A stretch of 34,274 nt of DNA from Nitrospira sp. (GTDB lineage Bacteria > Nitrospirota > Nitrospiria > Nitrospirales > Nitrospiraceae), in NCBI GenBank assembly GCA_015903995.1, contig JABMDK010000014.1, positions 1 through 34,274 of the forward strand, read 5' to 3'. Below the pieces are notes generated by a model. That model ran no database searches and was not told the DNA's origin. It saw only the letters and a list, made by a program, of their open reading frames with translations. Below, piece by piece: positions 29,736-34,274 of the stretch (position 1 is the first letter of the stretch; every line of letters starts with the position of its first letter). The position numbers were made by a program, and so were the translations under genes.

Positions 29736-31223
29736 ATGATTCCCAAATCCATAAGCAACTCTCTCGTCGTCTTATCCTTATTGCTGTCGTTAACGGGTTG
29801 TCTTGCGCGCGAGTACGTTGTTCGTCCACCGGCACCGACGCTACTGCCGGCACCCCCGCTCCCCCTCACACCGGCCACAGAGTCCTCCATCAGTTTTCCT
29901 GTTCAGATGAACCTCGCGCCGTTTCTGGCCATGGTCAACGATGAGAACATCATTCCGAAAGTATTCGATCAATCCGGCAACCCCATCAAACACTCGAAAA
30001 GCGTCGAACACAAGTATTATGTGGAACGGGATGATTTTACGACCGAACGGTCCGACTCCTACCAAGCCATGAGCCCCGATCAAGGTGCCGTGCTCCGTGA
30101 TTGGTGGAAGGGAATCGATCTTCCGGGAACTCGCCTCCCCCTCACCGCCGATCTTCGTTCGCACCTCGGTGCGCATGCATCCACACCTACCCTCAAGGCA
30201 CCCGCCGATTGCGGCACCGGCCAGGAGCGGTTACGAAAAACGACATTGCATGGAGGGATCGCAATTGGCATGACTCCGAACTACGGGGTGTCTGCATCGG
30301 TCGCCGACGTGGCAGTCAACACCATTGATCCATGTACCTCTCGCATCACCACGACCGACCTTCCCCAGGACGTCAGCAACAGATTGACAGACACGGTACG
30401 AGGAGGCCTCCATCACGCCGTTGTGCGCTTGAATACGAATACGGTTCGTCCTCAAGTGGAAGAGGCATGGAACGCGTTACGTACCCCCATCCAACTGGAA
30501 CCAAACTCATGGCTCCAGCTCAACATTGAAAAGATCAAACGGAGTGAGTTCTCGATAGAGCGACAGGGCCTTCATGACACCCTGCACATCATTGCTGCAC
30601 CTGTGATCGTCTTCGGCTCCGAACCACCTACAGCCGCCGCTGCACTTCCTCAACTCGATATGCAACCTGTTTCCCCTGGATTCCACGTCGTCGCTGACAT
30701 CCCGCTGGACTATTCTTCGCTGTCCCAATCACTTGCGGCCCGGTTGAAGGGAAAACGTGTCGCCGTAAAAGGGGACTTCATTCAGATTGCTGATGCGGCC
30801 ATTTTGGGCCGCGGTGGCAACCAGGTGGTCCTGCGGATTGCGTTTGGAGGAGATGCGACCGGCCATCTGTATTTCGTGGGGAAACCTGAAATGAACATAT
30901 TGACACAGTCTGTCCAGATCGGGGGCCTCCGTTTGGACCACGATTCCGAACAGTTCCTGGCGAAGAGCGGCCCCGATTGGCTCGCCCACTCTTCCATTAG
31001 AGAACTCGTGATGAGTGAAACCGTCCTCGGCGTGTCGCCGGCAACCGACCGCCTGCGCGACCTGCTTCGAACGGCACTGAATCGATCAGTCCGTCAGGCG
31101 CTCTCCCTACATGGAACCGTCGCGTCGGTGCAAGGCATCGGCGTGTTCGCCGATGTGAACTCGCTGTATGTTCGGGTGATGAGTGACGGAACACTCACGC
31201 TGAAGGGCGACGGCAAGCCGTAA
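29736..31223 (+). CDS. DUF4403 family lipoprotein
   Basis: The 495-residue protein has a signal peptide ending in the lipobox LTGC, so it should be a lipoprotein. It is followed by a proline-rich linker (RPPAPTLLPAPPLPLTPAT) and the DUF4403 body, recognised by FPVQMNLAPFLAMVNDENIIP, TPNYGVSASVADVAVN, the paired repeats VSPGFHVVADIPLDYSSLSQSLAARLKGK and the terminal VFADVNSLYVRVMSDGTLTL. DUF4403 proteins are predicted lipid-binding-like tubular folds in the envelope, with unknown function. AAAGGGGG upstream supports the start. Its stop is only 7 bases from the convergent permease fragment. Confidence 0.88.
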   Translation: MIPKSISNSLVVLSLLLSLTGCLAREYVVRPPAPTLLPAPPLPLTPATESSISFPVQMNLAPFLAMVNDENIIPKVFDQSGNPIKHSKSVEHKYYVERDDFTTERSDSYQAMSPDQGAVLRDWWKGIDLPGTRLPLTADLRSHLGAHASTPTLKAPADCGTGQERLRKTTLHGGIAIGMTPNYGVSASVADVAVNTIDPCTSRITTTDLPQDVSNRLTDTVRGGLHHAVVRLNTNTVRPQVEEAWNALRTPIQLEPNSWLQLNIEKIKRSEFSIERQGLHDTLHIIAAPVIVFGSEPPTAAAALPQLDMQPVSPGFHVVADIPLDYSSLSQSLAARLKGKRVAVKGDFIQIADAAILGRGGNQVVLRIAFGGDATGHLYFVGKPEMNILTQSVQIGGLRLDHDSEQFLAKSGPDWLAHSSIRELVMSETVLGVSPATDRLRDLLRTALNRSVRQALSLHGTVASVQGIGVFADVNSLYVRVMSDGTLTLKGDGKP

Positions 31224-31230
31224 TCCCCAT

Positions 31231-31731
31231 TTAGCGAAGAAACACCAGCCAGAGGTAAATCGCGCTGAGCGCCACCGACCCGATCATAACCGGAAAGCCA
31301 TACTTGAAGAACTGCCAAAAGGTAATCCGGTAGCCGGCCTTCCTGGCCATATCCACGATCACGACGTTGGCACTCGCACCGATGATCGTGCCGTTACCGC
31401 CTAAACATGCGCCCAAGGCCAATGCCCACCAGAGCGGGATAATGTCCGGTTGATGGACTAACGCAACATACTCGGTGATTTCCGGATGGAGCGACCGGGC
31501 AAGATCGACGATCAGCGGATTCATCGCCGCGACGTAGGGAATATTGTCCACGACGGCGGAGAGCATCGCTGATCCCCACAGCACGGCCATCGTGGATCCG
31601 GCAAGATTGCCCCTCGTCACCGCCACCAATTGATCGGCCAGATACCGGATGACGCCGACCTTGACGAGTCCACCGACCAGAATGAACAACCCGATGAAGA
31701 AGAAGATGGTCTTCCACTCCACTTCCGCCAT
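31231..31731 (-). pseudogene. ArsB/NhaD-type permease, 3' part only
   Basis: The reliable part is the C-terminal region of an ion permease of the ArsB/NhaD family: AEVEWKTIFFFIGLFILVGGL, VVDNIPYVAAMNPLI, WWALALGACLGGNGTIIGASANVVIVD and the last helix LSAIYLWLVFL. The expected protein is over 400 residues; here only about 165 remain. The track ORF starts at 31869, but its first 45 residues are the antisense of glgB, so the permease homology begins at 31731 (MAEVEW). The 5' part was lost at the junction with glgB. Family members move arsenite or exchange Na+ for H+; the substrate is unknown, and the fragment cannot be functional by itself. Confidence 0.82.
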
Positions 31732-32211
31732 ATGTACTGCCATCCCGGCAAGAAAATGCTCTTCATGGGAGGAGAGTTCGGCCAGTGGCGGGAATGGAAC
31801 CATGACACCAGCTTGGATTGGCATCTCTGCGAGGACGAACCACATCGTGGACTGCAACGGTTGATCCACGACCTAAACCGAGTCTATCGCGAGGAGCCGG
31901 CGCTGCACGAAATCGACTTTGACTGGAGCGGATTTCAGTGGATTGACTTCAGCGATGCCGACAACTCCGTCATCGCCTACCTTCGAAAGGCAAAAAGCAC
32001 GCAAGCGACCATCGTCTGCCTGTGCAACTTTACGCCAGTGCCTCGCCAGCAGTACCATATCGGAGTTCCGGACCCGGGTTGGTATCAAGAGAGCAACATG
32101 GGGAATGGCGGCGGTGTTCACGCTGCTGAAACCCCGAGCCACGGCTTTCCCTACTCACTGACGGTCACGCTCCCGCCCCTGTCCGTTCTTTTGCTGAAAC
32201 GACAGGCATAG
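31732..32211 (+). pseudogene. glgB: 1,4-alpha-glucan branching enzyme, C-terminal part only
   Basis: The frame from MYCHPGKKMLFMGGEFGQW onward matches the end of GlgB: REWNHDTSLDWHLCEDEPHRG, LIHDLNRVYREEPALHE, DFDWSGFQWIDFSDADNSVIAYLRK, VCLCNFTPVPRQQYHIGVP and the closing PYSLTVTLPPLSVLLLKRQA. Only about 160 residues of more than 600 remain; the catalytic domain is gone. The first 34 residues of the track ORF (from 31630) are the antisense of the permease. The C-terminus is intact, so the loss came from a break at the 5' side, where the gene joins the permease fragment head to head. Confidence 0.85.
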
Positions 32212-32301
32212 CAGACCACTGATCACAAAACCCAGCGGATCGATGGTGGTGTTACAAAGCGCTCACGGCATTCGCGCAACCAGCTGTGGGACTTGGGAGG
32301 A

Positions 32302-33720
32302 TTACCGGGTTCGCAGTTGTTCCACTTGACCCTGGGCCCGAGCCAGATTGACCCGTGAGGCATGCACACGGAAAAGGGCGTCGATCATATTATCCTTCGC
32401 TCGCACGAGTGAAAAGAGGGCATTCGATAATTCTAATGTGTTCGAGCTCAACGTCCGGATGCGCTCGCGGGCCAGCCCCACCTCGGTCATCGACACTTTG
32501 AGACCGTCTTTCGCGATCCGCTGTTGTTCGAGTGCAGCTTTCAGCGTCACCAGCGCGTCCCGGACTTCCATCCCGATCTGGTTCTTCACCACATCCAGTT
32601 TGTACGTCTCCTGATTATATTCGCTCAAACTCTGCCCGATACGGCCTTCGCGTTGGCCTCCGTCGAAAATCGGGATGGAGAGCTGCACCCCGAGATTGTA
32701 GGTGGCGGTATTGTTGTCGAATTTGCGGCCGATGAGCCCGTAGTTTCCCTCTGCAGAGAGCGACGGAATCCGCTCCCCCTTAATTGAACGCACACTCAGT
32801 TCCGCCGTCCTTATCCGCTGCACCTGGGCCTTGAGCTCCGGCCGATCGGTTCCGGCTGCTTCCAACGCACTGTTTAATGAGGGAATCGCCCCCTCGTAGG
32901 CCTTCAGTGGGTCCGTGAGGTGGAGCGCCAGATCGTACCCGATCCCGATGGAATTCAGCAGCGTGAACTTGGACCGCTCGACCTCCCCCTTGGCCAATTC
33001 GAGGCGTTGCCGTTCATTCTCCAGTTGGGATTCCAGCCGTGCCGTGTCAAGGCCAGTCGCCATGCCTCCCGCTTGCCGATTCTTGACGAACGCGACGAGG
33101 TCCTCATAGAGAGCTACGTTGGCCGTTCGCGCATCGAGCGTTTCCTGGTTGCGCAGTACCTCAAAGTAGGTCAGGGCGACCTTCGCGACGGTATCATTCT
33201 CGGTGGTCGTGGAGTCCAGTTCGGCAACCTGTAGAGCTGAGCGCGACGCCCGCCACCGTTCGATGAGGCTCAGGCTGAAGATTGACTGGGTGAAGGAAGC
33301 GCGGCCGTCGACAACGTCGAAAGGATCGGTCCGAACCGGCCGTCCACCGATGGTGCCGAGGAAAAACGTTTGGTGGTTGTACTTGCCAGCGGCGGTTATG
33401 TTCGGGAGCAGCGCGCCCAATTGGGTGCGGGTCGCCGCACGCGCTGCCTCAATTTTTTCACGATACAAACGGACGTTCGGGCTCTTGCCGAGCGCCAAGT
33501 CGATAGCCTCGGCCAACGACATCTTCAGAACCGGCAGATTCTCCGCCGGCAGCGGAATCGCCGCGCTCTCTTGCGCCGATGCCGCCATGCCGGTCGAGAA
33601 CATCCAGGCCAGGACGACGAGACCAATGAGGGCTCGACCATGAGTGACTCGACCGCCCAATAGCCGACGCGGCACCTCTGTCTCTCGACTATGTTCCCAG
33701 GACGCGGGTATACCTCTCAT
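32302..33720 (-). CDS. TolC-family outer membrane efflux protein
   Basis: TolC proteins form the outer-membrane channel of tripartite efflux or type I secretion systems. The 472-residue protein has a long N-terminus with a signal peptide (VVLAWMFSTGMAASAQ), then two outer-membrane-efflux repeats: MSLAEAIDLALGKSPNVRLYREKIEAARA with LLPNITAAGKYN, and the second half with ERIPSLSAEGNYG and LGVQLSIPIFDGGQREGRIGQS. Long helices rich in heptads follow each. GGAGGAGGG precedes the ATG. It lies 16 bases after the adaptor gene, so the two are co-transcribed. The start may be the internal MFSTGMAA region, but the ribosome binding site supports 33720. Confidence 0.9.
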   Translation of the reverse strand: MRGIPASWEHSRETEVPRRLLGGRVTHGRALIGLVVLAWMFSTGMAASAQESAAIPLPAENLPVLKMSLAEAIDLALGKSPNVRLYREKIEAARAATRTQLGALLPNITAAGKYNHQTFFLGTIGGRPVRTDPFDVVDGRASFTQSIFSLSLIERWRASRSALQVAELDSTTTENDTVAKVALTYFEVLRNQETLDARTANVALYEDLVAFVKNRQAGGMATGLDTARLESQLENERQRLELAKGEVERSKFTLLNSIGIGYDLALHLTDPLKAYEGAIPSLNSALEAAGTDRPELKAQVQRIRTAELSVRSIKGERIPSLSAEGNYGLIGRKFDNNTATYNLGVQLSIPIFDGGQREGRIGQSLSEYNQETYKLDVVKNQIGMEVRDALVTLKAALEQQRIAKDGLKVSMTEVGLARERIRTLSSNTLELSNALFSLVRAKDNMIDALFRVHASRVNLARAQGQVEQLRTR

Positions 33721-33736
33721 CGGGTCCCTCCTCCTG

Positions 33737-34274
33737 CTAGCGCGCCGTCTGAAACTTCACGGTACAGGCAAGCCCCGCCGGCAACGCATTATTGGGATTC
33801 GGCATCTCGAGGCGGACGCCGAAGGTCCCGCTCGCACTGTCGACCACGCGGTTCACGACGGTAATCTTGGCCTGATAGGTGGTGGCGGCACTGCCTTCCG
33901 GGCGCACCTCCGCCCTCATGCCCGGCTCCAGCTTGCCCAGCAGGCTCAACGGTGCAAACACCTCGATCCGCAAGGGATTGATCTGAGCCAGTTTGAGGAT
34001 CGGCGTCTTGCCGGCCGATTCTCCGGGGAACAACAACCGTTCGACCACGACACCGTTCAGCGGGCTATAGACCGTGCGGAGATTCAGGGCCGCCGTGGCT
34101 CGTTGCCACTCCAACTCATCGATGTGTTTCTTTTCCCTCGCCTCCAGATGTGCGATGTCGGCGAGCATCCGCTCTGTCTCAGCCTCATCGAACTCATGCC
34201 GCGCAATCGAGTTGGATTTATACAAATCCGTCGCCCGCTCGAGTTTCCTGGCACTAAACGCCATTTTGGCCTGC
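33737..34274 (-). CDS. Periplasmic adaptor (HlyD/RND MFP family), partial
   Basis: The reading frame continues upstream past the track ATG at 34264 (QAK before MAF) to the window edge, so only the C-terminal part is present. It has the end of the coiled-coil hairpin (LERATDLYKSNSIARHEFDEA, AREKKHIDELEWQRA), the second half of the lipoyl domain (LRTVYSPLNGVVVERLLFPGE), the beta-barrel domain (PLRIEVFAPLSLLGKLEPGM) and the membrane-proximal segment ending ALPAGLACTVKFQTAR. It would connect an inner-membrane pump, presumably encoded beyond the window or elsewhere, to the TolC protein downstream. Confidence 0.88.
   Translation of the reverse strand, partial: QAKMAFSARKLERATDLYKSNSIARHEFDEAETERMLADIAHLEAREKKHIDELEWQRATAALNLRTVYSPLNGVVVERLLFPGESAGKTPILKLAQINPLRIEVFAPLSLLGKLEPGMRAEVRPEGSAATTYQAKITVVNRVVDSASGTFGVRLEMPNPNNALPAGLACTVKFQTAR

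Overview
The window looks like a chromosomal segment of a Gram-negative bacterium, most likely a member of the Nitrospira lineage (phylum Nitrospirota). This rests on the mix of housekeeping genes, on exported families typical of that group (DUF3365 heme protein, DUF4403, DUF502), and on a short palindromic repeat beginning AGCAGGCTGTTG that I recall from Nitrospira genomes. The assignment is inference; no rRNA or tRNA gene is present to anchor it.

Layout. (1) Positions 1-8.6 kb are an eroded accessory zone: a left-edge exported protein fragment, a mono-heme DUF3365 protein, relics of an SGNH-type hydrolase and of a transposase, a polysaccharide-export gene broken in a G7 tract, a response-regulator receiver gene broken by an apparent small deletion, an ftsH gene split by an in-frame TGA, an IS1182/IS5-like insertion sequence, and a glycogen synthase gene whose 3' end is frameshifted beside that element. 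(2) Positions 7.2-23.2 kb hold a long co-directional minus-strand run, in transcription order: DUF502, glmU, glmS, palindromic repeat, gatC, panD, gatA, DUF948, ytxH-like, gatB, eno, ftsB, era, mgtE, recO, DUF971, lipoprotein, glgA. Apart from glgA these look intact, and several are translationally coupled. (3) Positions 23.4-29.3 kb are a divergent plus-strand run: tmk, holB, metG, an exported protein coupled to metG, a CDF metal transporter and a cupin, followed by a second palindromic repeat. (4) Positions 29.7-34.3 kb hold a DUF4403 lipoprotein, a junction where the 3' parts of an ArsB/NhaD-type permease and of glgB abut head to head, a TolC-family channel, and a periplasmic adaptor running off the right edge.

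How the genes work together. glmS and glmU supply UDP-GlcNAc for envelope synthesis; gatCAB makes Gln-tRNA and/or Asn-tRNA by transamidation; tmk and holB serve DNA replication; era, ftsB and recO serve ribosome assembly, division and repair. The adaptor and TolC genes form the periplasmic and outer-membrane parts of an efflux or secretion system. The envelope and export genes at the left may be an eroding exopolysaccharide locus.

The most notable signals are the density of single lesions in otherwise recognisable genes (polysaccharide export, receiver domain, ftsH, glgA, glgB, permease), the loss of the conserved pore phenylalanine in the split FtsH, damage to two glycogen genes at opposite ends of the window, and a family of palindromic repeats whose termini match the left flank of the insertion sequence. 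Sequencing or assembly error could explain the indels and the junction and must be excluded first. I did not find a clearly new biological system.
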